Part shown: piece after piece, positions 1 to 7,705 of the stretch
Layout: each line of letters opens with the position of its first letter
How positions within the stretch are numbered: position 1 is the stretch's first letter
DNA from: Aliisedimentitalea scapharcae
GTDB taxonomy: Bacteria; Pseudomonadota; Alphaproteobacteria; Rhodobacterales; Rhodobacteraceae
DNA length: 64,000 bases
Direction: 5' to 3'
Assembly (NCBI RefSeq): GCF_045277565.1
Contig: NZ_CP123584.1
Location: forward strand, 372,001-436,000
The notes under the pieces: generated by a model
What the model saw: only the letters and a program-made list of their open reading frames with translations
Told to the model about the DNA's origin: nothing
Database searches by the model: none
Translations under genes and position numbers: made by a program

Positions 1-319
1 CCAGTTTGAATGACAGGATCTGAATGATCAGCGCCGATCCCAGATCGCCGCCCAGCACGATCGCCAGGCCGGTGGGAAAGGTCAGCAATCCGCTGGCCGC
101 GAACCCTGAGGTCAGCAGCGCCACCGCCGCCGAGCTTTGCAGGACGATGGCCAATGCAATGCCCACCATGCTGGCCTGTGCATTGCTGCGTTGTCCGGTC
201 AGAACACGTTGGAACGACGCGCCATAGCTGCGTTCGATGCCGGTGCGGACCATGCGCACCGCAAACAGCAGCAACATGGTCGCGCCTGCCAGGCTGATGA
301 GAAAGCTAACAATTGCCAT
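1..319 (-). CDS. Na/Pi cotransporter family protein (3' end outside window)
   Basis: Only the N-terminal 106 residues are visible; the gene runs off the left edge. The start is the ATG at 317-319. The translation begins with a hydrophobic segment (MAIVSFLISLAGATMLLLFA) followed by an amphipathic stretch and the motif LQSSAAVALLTSGFAASG, which matches the QSS-containing repeat of the Na+/phosphate cotransporter II (NptA/YjbB) family. Such proteins move phosphate across the inner membrane in a sodium-dependent manner. It lies 4 bp after the phosphatase gene on the same strand, so it is almost certainly cotranscribed with it and the DeoR-type regulator. That context suits export or uptake of phosphate released by the phosphatase. 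Whether it carries the C-terminal PhoU-like domain cannot be seen. Confidence 0.8.
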   Translation of the reverse strand, partial: MAIVSFLISLAGATMLLLFAVRMVRTGIERSYGASFQRVLTGQRSNAQASMVGIALAIVLQSSAAVALLTSGFAASGLLTFPTGLAIVLGGDLGSALIIQILSFKL

Positions 320-323
320 ATGA

Positions 324-1097
324 TTATCCGTGGATCAATTGGAGGAGCTGTTGATGCAGCTCAGGGGTTGCAGCCGAGACTACGCGCCCGTCTGACTCCA
401 TCGTCAGCGGATTTCCGACCCAATCCGTCATGATCCCGCCTGCGGCTTGGATCACGACAGACACTGGCATATAGTCATAGGGCTGCAGGTCGTAGTCGAT
501 CACCGCATCCACATGACCAGCGGCCAGCAAGGCATGGGGATAGCAGTCATAGGCAAATCGGCGGGTTTGGCCTGCACGGGTCAGACGATCAAACAGGGCC
601 GGGTAGTCGCGATAGATCTTTTCGCCTTCGTTGATGAACAGGATCGACTGGTTCAGATCGGTTTGGGTCGAAGTGTGGACCGGGTCGCCGTGGAGCGTGG
701 TCTGATGACCACGGACCCCGACAAAGGTTTCGTTCAGGGCCGGCATTCCGATCACGCCGATCTGCGGCACCCCGTCAACCAGATGCCCCAGCAGAAACCC
801 GAACAGCGGATGGCCCGACAGGAACGAACGGGTGCCGTCGATGGGGTCGACAATCCACAGGTTGCGGCTGTCTCCACCGGTGATCCCCTCTTCTTCGCCA
901 AAGACGCCGTGATCGGGGAAATGTTCGCTCAGATAGGCACGGACCTGCGCTTCGACGCCTTTGTCGGCCTGGGTGACCGGGCTTTCGTCGGATTTGAAAT
1001 CAATGCCCAGCGCGCCGCGAAAATATCCGCGTGCGGCGTCGGCTGCGATGTCGGCGATGCGGGTTGCGTGTTCGACCAGATCAGACTGTGTCAGCAT
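324..1097 (-). CDS. Inositol monophosphatase family phosphatase
   Basis: A 257-residue protein with the two signature motifs of the inositol monophosphatase superfamily: GEEEG near residue 68 and IVDPIDGTRSF near residue 83, which supply the acidic metal ligands. A C-terminal aspartate motif (YDLQPYDYMP) is near residue 205. The length fits the Mg2+-dependent phosphomonoesterases of this family, which include inositol-1-phosphatase, CysQ and HisN-type histidinol-phosphatase. Its start overlaps the end of the DeoR-type gene by 17 bp and its stop lies 4 bp before the Na/Pi cotransporter start, so the three genes form one unit. Substrate is not determined by sequence; context points to release of phosphate from a small phosphomonoester. 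A histidinol-phosphatase role is the main alternative, but no his genes are nearby. Confidence 0.85.
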   Translation of the reverse strand: MLTQSDLVEHATRIADIAADAARGYFRGALGIDFKSDESPVTQADKGVEAQVRAYLSEHFPDHGVFGEEEGITGGDSRNLWIVDPIDGTRSFLSGHPLFGFLLGHLVDGVPQIGVIGMPALNETFVGVRGHQTTLHGDPVHTSTQTDLNQSILFINEGEKIYRDYPALFDRLTRAGQTRRFAYDCYPHALLAAGHVDAVIDYDLQPYDYMPVSVVIQAAGGIMTDWVGNPLTMESDGRVVSAATPELHQQLLQLIHG

Positions 1098-1896
1098 TGC
1101 GGGTCTTTCCGTCTGCGAGAAGTGTCGTGATGTCCCAATCGGCCAGCGCCTGTGCCAGAGTCGGATCTGGGGTCTGGTCGGTCACCATGTCGTCGACCTG
1201 GGACGGTTTCAGCCCGATGTGGGGGGCTTTTTCGTTGAATTTGTGATGGGTCATCGCCATCAGCACACGGTCGGCATTTTCGGCAATGATCCCGCCCAGG
1301 TCGGCTTCGGCGGCGTTGAGATACAGAAAGCCGCGTTTGGGTGACAGGGCATCGGCGCTGAGCACGGCCATGTCGAAGGAAAACCGACGGGCCTGTTTTT
1401 CGGTGACATAGCCAAAGGCACCGCGTTCGTCGCTTTGCATTTCTCCGCCCAGCAGATGCACCCGGTTGTCATTCTGGCTGACCAGGGTCTGGGCCACACC
1501 GATGGAATTGGTTGCCACGGTCAAATTCGACCGGCGGCTCAGCTTTTCCGCGACAAAGGCCGTGGTCGAGCCAACATCGAGAAACAAGCACATGCCGTCA
1601 TGGATCTGGTCCACCACACCGGCCGCGATGACGCGTTTTTCGGCAGCGTTCTGGGAGATGCGCCGGAAGAAGCTGGGGTCGTTCTTGTTTCCGACCAGAT
1701 AGGCGCCGCCGTGTACGCGGGCGACTTCGCCGGATTTGGACAGGGATTTGATGGTTCGACGCACGGTTTCTTCGGAGACGTCCAGCGCCTTGGCCAGATC
1801 GGCGCTGCGGGCGGATCCACCCAATCGACGCAACGCTTCGATCAATTCGACCTCTCGATGTGTGTGTGGCGCCCGAACTTGCACATTTATCCCCAT
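1081..1896 (-). CDS. DeoR/GlpR family transcriptional regulator
   Basis: About 271 residues from the ATG at 1894-1896. A GTG nine codons upstream (1921-1923) would give 280 residues but falls inside the repeated CACACAAA motif, so I prefer the inner start. The N-terminal part has a DeoR-type helix-turn-helix (around LAKALDVSEETVRRTIKSL, followed by VARVHGGAYL), and the rest is a DeoR C-terminal sugar-phosphate sensor domain with the phosphate-loop-like segment DVGSTTAFVAEKL and ATNSIGVAQTL. Proteins of this family usually repress operons for sugar or polyol phosphate metabolism and are released by a phosphorylated effector. It heads the minus-strand unit with the phosphatase and cotransporter and is divergent from the sulfatase-superfamily hydrolase, so it probably controls both directions from the 1897-2062 gap. 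Confidence 0.88.
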   Translation of the reverse strand: MGINVQVRAPHTHREVELIEALRRLGGSARSADLAKALDVSEETVRRTIKSLSKSGEVARVHGGAYLVGNKNDPSFFRRISQNAAEKRVIAAGVVDQIHDGMCLFLDVGSTTAFVAEKLSRRSNLTVATNSIGVAQTLVSQNDNRVHLLGGEMQSDERGAFGYVTEKQARRFSFDMAVLSADALSPKRGFLYLNAAEADLGGIIAENADRVLMAMTHHKFNEKAPHIGLKPSQVDDMVTDQTPDPTLAQALADWDITTLLADGKTRNADTV

Positions 1897-1910
1897 TTTC
1901 CCAAACAATT

Positions 1911-1977
1911 CACACAAAGACACACAAACTTCACAATTATCAAGCTCTTTTTTGTTGAGAGATGTGTGGATTTGTGG
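1911..1977. promoter_or_regulatory. Repeated CACACAAA motif, candidate DeoR-type operator
   Basis: The divergent gap holds CACACAAAG at 1911-1919, ACACACAAAC at 1920-1929, a partial CACAATT at 1932-1938, and the opposite-strand form GTGTGGATTTGTGG around 1964-1977. Repeats lie head to tail and then inverted, as expected for a multi-site repressor region between the DeoR-type gene and the hydrolase it faces. Binding is inferred only. Confidence 0.4.
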
Positions 1978-2062
1978 AAAGTCGGGATGTGTCAGGGTCA
2001 GGGACCGAGGGGTCCGTCGCGTGATCCGGCCCCCAGAAATCGAGCTTCGGCAGGAAAATCAG

Positions 2063-3604
2063 ATGACCGAAAACCGGAATGTTCTCTTTGTTATCATCGA
2101 CCAATTGCGGGCCGATTGCCTGTTCGGGTCACTGGCGGATCATGTGGATTTGCCCAACCTGCGCGCCCTGATGGACGAGGCTGTGACCTTTACCCGGCAT
2201 TTTTCGGTGACCAACCCCTGCGGGCCGTCACGCGCGTCGATCCTGACCGGGCAATATGCGATGAATCACCGGTCGGTGCGCAATGGCACCCCGTTGCGCC
2301 ACGATGCGCCCAATATCGCGACCAGTATGCGCAAGGCCGGGTATCTGCCGCTGTTGTTCGGGTATACCGACACCTCGCAGGATCCGCGTGTCTTTGATGC
2401 GGATGATCCGTTTCTGACATCATATGAAACCCCGATGCCCGGGTTTCACGAGGTGATGGAAATGCGCCAGGAAATGTCGATACCCTGGCGGTCGCATTTG
2501 ATGAACCAGGGCTATGAATTCGATAGGTATTGGGATGTCTACACACCCGTTTCTCCGGCTGGCGCGCCGCCGCGGTTGAACGATCCGGCGCTGTATCGGG
2601 CCGAGGACAGCGATACCGCGTTTCTGACGGATGCGTTTCTGAACCACATGCCGGCCTGTCGTGATCAGGGGTGGTTTGCGCATTTGACCTATATTCGGCC
2701 CCACCCACCATTGGTGGCCCCTGCGCCCTATAACGACATGTATGATCCGGATAGTTTGCCCAGCCCCGTCGGTCTGGACACGGCCGCAGCGGAAACCGCG
2801 CTGCATCCATTCTTTGGTCCGGCGTTGGGCTATGCGACCCCGGCCAAATTTGTCGAAGGGTTTCCGGATCTGGAGCCAACGGAGGACAATATCCAAACCC
2901 TGCGGGCGATCTATCTGGGGTTGGCAACCGAAGTGGACCACCATGTGGGGCGGGTCGTGCAATTTCTCAAGGACAGCGGGCAATACGACAGCACGTTGAT
3001 CGTGGTGATGGCCGATCACGGCGAAATGCTGGGGGATCGGCATGCGTGGGGCAAGATGAATGTTCATGATGCGGCCTATCACACCCCGCTGATCATCCGG
3101 CAGCCCGGCAATGCCGCGCGCGCGGGGACCCGGATCACAGCGCCGACAGAGTCGATTGATGTCACACCGACGATCCTGGACTGGATCGGGCAGGAGATCC
3201 CCAATTCCATGGACGGGCGGTCGTTGTTGCCGTTGCTGCGCGGGGACATGCCGCAGGATTGGCGGCCGTATACGTTTTCCGAGCTGGATTTCGGGGCTCC
3301 GATGCAGCCGACCGTCTGGCAGACCGCATTGGGGACGGACGCCAGCGAGTCCAATCTGAGCATCCTGCGAGATGATCGGTTTACCTTGGTCGAATTTGCC
3401 GCCGACCTGGCCCCGATGCTGTTTGATGGGGGCGGTGCCGGATCCGACGCCTTGGTGAATGTTGCGGACAGGCCGGAGTATCAGGCGGATCTGGCCCGGT
3501 TGACGCGACAGATGCTGCGCCATCGCATGAAGAACATGGATCACACGTTGTCGTTGACGACGATTACCGATGCTGGTGCCGTGGTTCGGCCACGGCGCGG
3601 CTGA
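2063..3604 (+). CDS. Sulfatase-superfamily hydrolase, phosphonate monoester hydrolase (PMH)-like
   Basis: A 513-residue protein from the ATG at 2063; the longer in-frame upstream ORF overlaps the regulator and lacks family similarity. It has the formylglycine signature with Cys53 in CGPSRASILTG, the N-terminal metal site VIIDQ (Asp13-Gln14), His214 in RPHPPLV, Asp318-His319 in ADHGEMLGDRH and Lys331. From memory, residue spacing and the flanking text (NHRSVRNGTPL, GYTDTSQDPR, TEVDHHVGRV, SIDVTPTILDW) match the Rhizobium leguminosarum PMH closely, with a constant offset of 4-6 residues. Members of that family hydrolyse phosphonate monoesters and phosphodiesters, and sulfate esters promiscuously. 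Activation would need a formylglycine-generating enzyme encoded elsewhere. No signal peptide, so cytoplasmic. A plain arylsulfatase is the alternative. Confidence 0.82.
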   Translation: MTENRNVLFVIIDQLRADCLFGSLADHVDLPNLRALMDEAVTFTRHFSVTNPCGPSRASILTGQYAMNHRSVRNGTPLRHDAPNIATSMRKAGYLPLLFGYTDTSQDPRVFDADDPFLTSYETPMPGFHEVMEMRQEMSIPWRSHLMNQGYEFDRYWDVYTPVSPAGAPPRLNDPALYRAEDSDTAFLTDAFLNHMPACRDQGWFAHLTYIRPHPPLVAPAPYNDMYDPDSLPSPVGLDTAAAETALHPFFGPALGYATPAKFVEGFPDLEPTEDNIQTLRAIYLGLATEVDHHVGRVVQFLKDSGQYDSTLIVVMADHGEMLGDRHAWGKMNVHDAAYHTPLIIRQPGNAARAGTRITAPTESIDVTPTILDWIGQEIPNSMDGRSLLPLLRGDMPQDWRPYTFSELDFGAPMQPTVWQTALGTDASESNLSILRDDRFTLVEFAADLAPMLFDGGGAGSDALVNVADRPEYQADLARLTRQMLRHRMKNMDHTLSLTTITDAGAVVRPRRG

Positions 3605-3764
3605 GGCGCAACGGGGGCGCAGCTGAGGGGACAGCGAGGGCGGATCAGGCCCTGACAGTGCTTTTCATGTTCAGGATTTTCTTGTAATCGCCGGATGGGT
3701 GGGCAAGGGTCCGCGGGATGGGCCCGGACGGACCCGGATGGACCTGTCAGGCAAAGGATCTGCT

Positions 3765-4655
3765 ATGGATATGCGCGCGATCGCCATGGGGCTGATGTTT
3801 GCGTTGATGTGGTCATCGGCCTTCACATCGGCACGGATTATTGTTGAGGATGCCTCGCCGTTGTTTTCGCTGGCAGTCCGATTCCTGATTTCCGGGCTGA
3901 TCGGGGTCGCGATTGCCCGCGCCATGGGGCAGAGCTGGCGGCTGACGCCGTTGCAATGGCGCGCCACGATCCTGTTCGGGGTGTGTCAGAACGCGCTGTA
4001 TCTGGGGCTGAATTTTGTCGCGATGCAGACGGTTGAGGCATCGCTGGCGGCGATCATCGCATCGACCATGCCTTTGCTGGTGGCGCTGGCGACCTGGTTG
4101 GTGATGGGTGAAAAGCTGAAACCGCTGGGGTTTGCCGGGCTGATCGCCGGGATTGTCGGCGTGGCGCTGATCATGGGGACGCGGATCGGGTCGGGAACCG
4201 ATATGTTCGGCGTGCTGTTGTGCTGTATCGGGGTGTTGGCGCTGACCTTTGCCACATTGGCGGTGCGGGGGGCGATTTCGGGCGGCAATTTCATGATGGT
4301 TGTGGGGTTGCAGATGTTGGTGGGGTCCGCCGTGTTGTTTGTTGTGGCACCGCTGACCGAGGATATTTTTGTCAACCCGACGTTGCGTTTGGGGTTGGCC
4401 TTTGCCTATACCACATTGGTGCCGGGGTTGGCGGCGACGTTGATCTGGGTGCTGTTGCTGAACCGGATCGGCCCGATTCGGGCGGCGACCTTCCATTTTC
4501 TCAACCCGGTGTTCGGGGTTGCAATTGCCGCCGTGTTGCTGGGGGAAAAGTTGGGCCCGCTGGATGTGGTAGGTGTGCTGGTCGTGACCGTGGGCATTCT
4601 GGCTGTGCAGTTGTCCCGGCAACCGGCGCGCTCCCGCCCGGTCACGCAGGGCTGA
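3765..4655 (+). CDS. EamA/DMT family transporter
   Basis: About 296 residues from the ATG at 3765 (AAAGGA-like ribosome site just upstream; upstream in-frame ATGs at 3699 and 3738 would add an unconserved Gly/Arg-rich leader). Ten hydrophobic segments in two EamA repeats are evident, beginning with MGLMFALMWSSAFTSARIIV and with the second half containing PGLAATLIWVLLLNRIGPIRA and LNPVFGVAIAAVLLGEKLG, both typical of the family. DMT proteins export or import amino acids and other small metabolites through the inner membrane; the substrate cannot be read from sequence. It stands between the PMH-like gene and msrBA with no clear operon partner. Confidence 0.88.
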   Translation: MDMRAIAMGLMFALMWSSAFTSARIIVEDASPLFSLAVRFLISGLIGVAIARAMGQSWRLTPLQWRATILFGVCQNALYLGLNFVAMQTVEASLAAIIASTMPLLVALATWLVMGEKLKPLGFAGLIAGIVGVALIMGTRIGSGTDMFGVLLCCIGVLALTFATLAVRGAISGGNFMMVVGLQMLVGSAVLFVVAPLTEDIFVNPTLRLGLAFAYTTLVPGLAATLIWVLLLNRIGPIRAATFHFLNPVFGVAIAAVLLGEKLGPLDVVGVLVVTVGILAVQLSRQPARSRPVTQG

Positions 4656-4793
4656 CGCCCGGCGAGACCCGTTGGGCGTGGCTGCGCCGTTTGGCGCGGC
4701 GGGTGCACAGATCCGCGAGACGTTGAAATAATAGTTGGAAATCGCCCGGGGCCAGCCCATCTGTTGACGAACGACAAAACATCGGAGGATGAC

Positions 4794-5243
4794 ATGCGCC
4801 AATACACCAAGGATCCCGACGCCGTTGCCGCCCTTTCGCCCGAGGAATATCGCGTGACCCAGCAATCGGGTACGGAGCGACCGGGCACTGGCAAATTGTT
4901 GGAGAACAAGGATCCCGGGATCTATGTGGATATCGTATCCGGCGAGCCGCTGTTTGCATCGTCGGACAAATACGAAAGCGGCTGTGGCTGGCCGAGTTTC
5001 ACCAAGCCGATCGAACCGGCCCATGTTGCCGAGATCGAAGACCGGACATTGGGCATGATCCGCACCGAAGTGCGGTCGACCCATGGCGACAGCCATCTGG
5101 GTCATGTGTTTCCGGATGGCCCGCGGGATCGGGGTGGGCTGCGGTATTGCATCAATTCGGCGTCATTGCGGTTCGTGCATCGCGACGACATGGAGGCCGA
5201 AGGGTATGGGGATTATCTGAACCAGGTGGAGGACATCGCATGA
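4794..5243 (+). CDS. msrB: Peptide-methionine (R)-S-oxide reductase MsrB, zinc-site cysteines missing
   Basis: 149 residues from the ATG at 4794, preceded by GGAGG at 4784-4788; an in-frame ATG at 4764 has no ribosome site. The MsrB fold motifs are present: SGCGWPSF (Cys64), DSHLGHVF and RYCINSASLRF, with the catalytic Cys119 in the last. The two CxxC pairs that bind structural zinc in many MsrB proteins are absent: the first position reads VDIVSG and the second VRSTHGDS. It is therefore the zinc-free subtype. It reduces the R epimer of methionine sulfoxide in proteins, using thioredoxin. The stop overlaps the msrA start by 4 bp (ATGA), so translation is coupled and the pair covers both sulfoxide epimers. 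Confidence 0.95.
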   Translation: MRQYTKDPDAVAALSPEEYRVTQQSGTERPGTGKLLENKDPGIYVDIVSGEPLFASSDKYESGCGWPSFTKPIEPAHVAEIEDRTLGMIRTEVRSTHGDSHLGHVFPDGPRDRGGLRYCINSASLRFVHRDDMEAEGYGDYLNQVEDIA

Positions 5244-5752
5244 GCACCACGCAACGCGCCGTTTTGGCGGGGGGATGTTTCTGGGGGATGCAGGAGTTGA
5301 TCCGGCATCGTCCGGGCGTGATTTCGACCCGTGTGGGATACACCGGAGGCGATGTGCCCAATGCCACCTATCGCAATCACGGCACCCATGCCGAAGGCAT
5401 CGAGATCGTGTTTGATCCGGCCCGTACATCCTATCGTGAGATGTTGGAGTTCTTCTTTCAGATCCATGACCCGACGACCACGAACCGGCAGGGCAATGAT
5501 GTCGGGATGAGCTATCGGTCAGCGATCTATTTTGTCGACGAGACGCAAAAGGCGGTGGCAGAGGACACCATTGCCGATGTCGAGGCGTCAGGGATCTGGC
5601 CCGGCAAGGTTGTCACCGAAGTCGAGCCGGTTGGCGCGTTCTGGGAGGCGGAACCGGACCATCAGGATTATCTGCAACGTTTGCCACAGGGCTATACCTG
5701 CCATTTCCCGCGCCCGGATTGGGTGTTGCCGAAACGGGCGCAGGCCTCCTGA
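5240..5752 (+). CDS. msrA: Peptide-methionine (S)-S-oxide reductase MsrA
   Basis: 170 residues starting at the ATG that overlaps the msrB stop. The active-site motif is GGCFWGMQ with catalytic Cys13; most relatives read GCFWGxE, so the Gln at the last place is a mild variant. GYTGG, HAEGIEIVFDP, FFQIHDPTTTNRQGNDVG and YRSAIY are all standard MsrA landmarks. The C terminus is short and carries few cysteines, so resolving-cysteine chemistry may depend on another residue or partner. It reduces methionine-S-sulfoxide. Translationally coupled to msrB and followed by a GC-rich inverted repeat. Confidence 0.96.
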   Translation: MSTTQRAVLAGGCFWGMQELIRHRPGVISTRVGYTGGDVPNATYRNHGTHAEGIEIVFDPARTSYREMLEFFFQIHDPTTTNRQGNDVGMSYRSAIYFVDETQKAVAEDTIADVEASGIWPGKVVTEVEPVGAFWEAEPDHQDYLQRLPQGYTCHFPRPDWVLPKRAQAS

Positions 5753-5765
5753 GCAAGGGCCGGAC

Positions 5766-5785
5766 GGTGCGTGCAAGCACGCACC
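5766..5785. repeat. Perfect 9-bp inverted repeat with 2-nt loop downstream of msrA
   Basis: GGTGCGTGC at 5766-5774 and GCACGCACC at 5777-5785 pair perfectly around AA, followed by CTACG. It sits between the convergent msrA and LysR-type genes. There is no T-run, so it may be a dispersed palindromic element rather than a classical terminator. Confidence 0.6.
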
Positions 5786-5820
5786 CTACGCAGGGTCGGC
5801 TGCGGCTGACCCGTGGTGGA

Positions 5821-6720
5821 TCAGCCGGTCGTCGGCCAGTCTGGTCCGCCGCCGGGATCCAGGGCCATTTCGGCCCGGATCCAATCGGCGAATGCGGTGA
5901 TATGCGGCGAGTTGTCCGCCTGGGGAGACAACAGCAGGTAGTAGGCTTCGGGCATTCGGGCGCGATGGGCAAACGGGGCGATCAGCTGTCCGGTTTTGAG
6001 CAGCCGCAGGGCAATCGCATCATGCACGAGACACATGCCACCACCGGTCATCGCCACCGACAGGCTGACCAGATATGTGGTGGAATAGGTGATTGGGGGA
6101 TCTGGCCACGGCAGGTCCTGATCCTCGGCCCAGCTGGCCCAATTGGCCAACAGATTTGAACAATCATACAGCGGATGATCGGCCAGCGTATCCAGCGTGA
6201 CCGGATACCCCGGCGCACAGACCGGGTAATAGTGATCCCCCCGCAGGATTTCGGTGCGCACTGTATCGGATGGGCGCAGGGAATAGCGGATTTCAATATC
6301 CGCGCCTTCGGCCATTTCGCGGGGTTCCCACAGTTCGGTTGACAGGCTCAGCCGGACCTCGGGGTGTTGCGCATAGAACCGCGGCAACCGGGGGGCCAGC
6401 CAATTCACCGCAAAGGTAATATTGGACTGCACCCGCACCACATTCTGTTGCGTGCCGGTGATGGCGCGGGTGCCGCGCACCAAGGTGTGAAACGCCTCGC
6501 GCACCACAGGCAGATAGGTGATTCCGGATTCGGTCAGCACCAGCGCCCGGGGGCGGCGGTGAAACAGGGGGCGGCCCAGATGCGATTCGAGCGATTTGAT
6601 CTGCTGGCTGACCGCGCTTTGGGTCATGTTCAGATCCCGCGCCGCGCCGGTGAATGACAGGTGGCGGGCGGCGGCTTCGAATGTGCGCAGCCAGCCGAGA
6701 GGAGGGAGGGCGTTTTTCAT
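5821..6720 (-). CDS. LysR family transcriptional regulator, GcvA-like
   Basis: 299 residues from the ATG at 6718-6720; ATGs at 6726 and 6744 are also in frame. The shorter form starts MKNALPPLGWLRTFEAAAR, the usual beginning of GcvA-type LysR proteins. The winged helix-turn-helix contains FTGAARDLNMTQSAVSQQIK, followed by the linker helix and a substrate-binding domain to the C terminus. It is transcribed away from the aldolase/Rieske/PanB-like genes, the arrangement in which LysR regulators typically activate the divergent operon. A candidate LysR box covers 6731-6749, between the two genes and overlapping the longest possible start, which supports the shorter start. The inducer is unknown. 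Confidence 0.9.
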   Translation of the reverse strand: MKNALPPLGWLRTFEAAARHLSFTGAARDLNMTQSAVSQQIKSLESHLGRPLFHRRPRALVLTESGITYLPVVREAFHTLVRGTRAITGTQQNVVRVQSNITFAVNWLAPRLPRFYAQHPEVRLSLSTELWEPREMAEGADIEIRYSLRPSDTVRTEILRGDHYYPVCAPGYPVTLDTLADHPLYDCSNLLANWASWAEDQDLPWPDPPITYSTTYLVSLSVAMTGGGMCLVHDAIALRLLKTGQLIAPFAHRARMPEAYYLLLSPQADNSPHITAFADWIRAEMALDPGGGPDWPTTG

Positions 6721-6730
6721 GTTCATAATC

Positions 6731-6749
6731 TTGGCATAAGTCATGCTAA
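6731..6749. promoter_or_regulatory. Candidate LysR-binding box
   Basis: TTGGCAT at 6731-6737 and ATGCTAA at 6743-6749 form an interrupted palindrome (one mismatch) around AAGTC, with the T-N11-A form typical of LysR-type sites. It lies just upstream of the LysR-type coding start and about 130 bp before the divergent aldolase gene. Confidence 0.4.
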
Positions 6750-6880
6750 TGGCAAGAAGCGTTTTTTTTCGTTGGTCAAATGCGGGCGCAAGATGCAGGT
6801 TTTAGCGATCAGATCCGACCCCTCCGATCCCCGGGGACCTCTTTCGGGACTACCCCCAGGACTTACCAAGGACAGAATTT

Positions 6881-7636
6881 ATGAGCGTGACCAATCTTCG
6901 CCCCAATATCGATCACTGGCAGGAACGTGTCGATATGGCTGCGACCTTTCGCTGGACCGAGCGGCTGAACATGCACGAAGGCGTGGCCAATCATTTCAGC
7001 CTGGCGGTGAATGACGATGGCACCCAGTTTCTGATGAACCCCAATCAGATGCATTTCGCCCGCATTCGCGCGTCTGATTTGTTGTTTCTGGATGCCAATG
7101 ATCCGGATGTGATGAACCAGCCCGGTGCCCCGGATCCGACCGCATGGGGGCTGCATGGGTCGATCCATCGGCTGTGTCCGCATGCGCGGTGTGTGATGCA
7201 TGTGCATTCGATCCACGCCACGGTGTTGGCGACGCTGGCCGACAGCACCCTGCCACCGATCGATCAGAACACCGCGACGTTTTACAACCGCTATGTGATC
7301 GACGATCATTTTGGCGGGCTGGCATTCGACGACGAAGGCGCGCGCTGTGCGGCGGCGTTGAGCGACCCCAAGAAAAAGACCATGATCATGGGCAATCACG
7401 GCGTGCTGATCATTGGCGATAGCCCCGCCGATACATTCAACCGGCTGTATTATTTCGAACGTGCGGCGGAAACCTATATCCGGGCGTTGCAGACCGGGCA
7501 AAAGCTGAGGGTTCTGTCGGATGAGATTGCCGAAAAGACCGCGCAGGAGCTGGAAGATTACCCCAATCAATCCGAAGCGCATCTGAGCGAAATCAAAGCG
7601 ATCCTGGACGACGAAGGATCGACTTACGCCAGCTGA
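6881..7636 (+). CDS. Class II aldolase/adducin family protein (first copy)
   Basis: 251 residues from the ATG at 6881. The class II aldolase/adducin fold is shown by VANHFSLAV near residue 35, the metal-binding His pair in VMHVHSIHAT, and the third His in MGNHGVLIIG. The segment that carries the catalytic Glu in fuculose-phosphate aldolase (SSEWRFH) reads DPTAWGLH, so the Glu seems replaced by Ala. The protein may act as a metal-dependent aldolase, decarboxylase or epimerase with altered chemistry. It is the first gene of the plus-strand cluster with the Rieske oxygenase, PanB-like protein and hydroxylase, and has a paralogue at 13482-14195. The substrate is unknown. Confidence 0.85.
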   Translation: MSVTNLRPNIDHWQERVDMAATFRWTERLNMHEGVANHFSLAVNDDGTQFLMNPNQMHFARIRASDLLFLDANDPDVMNQPGAPDPTAWGLHGSIHRLCPHARCVMHVHSIHATVLATLADSTLPPIDQNTATFYNRYVIDDHFGGLAFDDEGARCAAALSDPKKKTMIMGNHGVLIIGDSPADTFNRLYYFERAAETYIRALQTGQKLRVLSDEIAEKTAQELEDYPNQSEAHLSEIKAILDDEGSTYAS

Positions 7637-7705
7637 GCCAAGATCGGGCAGTGGCGGGAAAACCCTGCGCTGCCCATCTGATTGGCCCGCCACGAGGACC
7701 CCACC

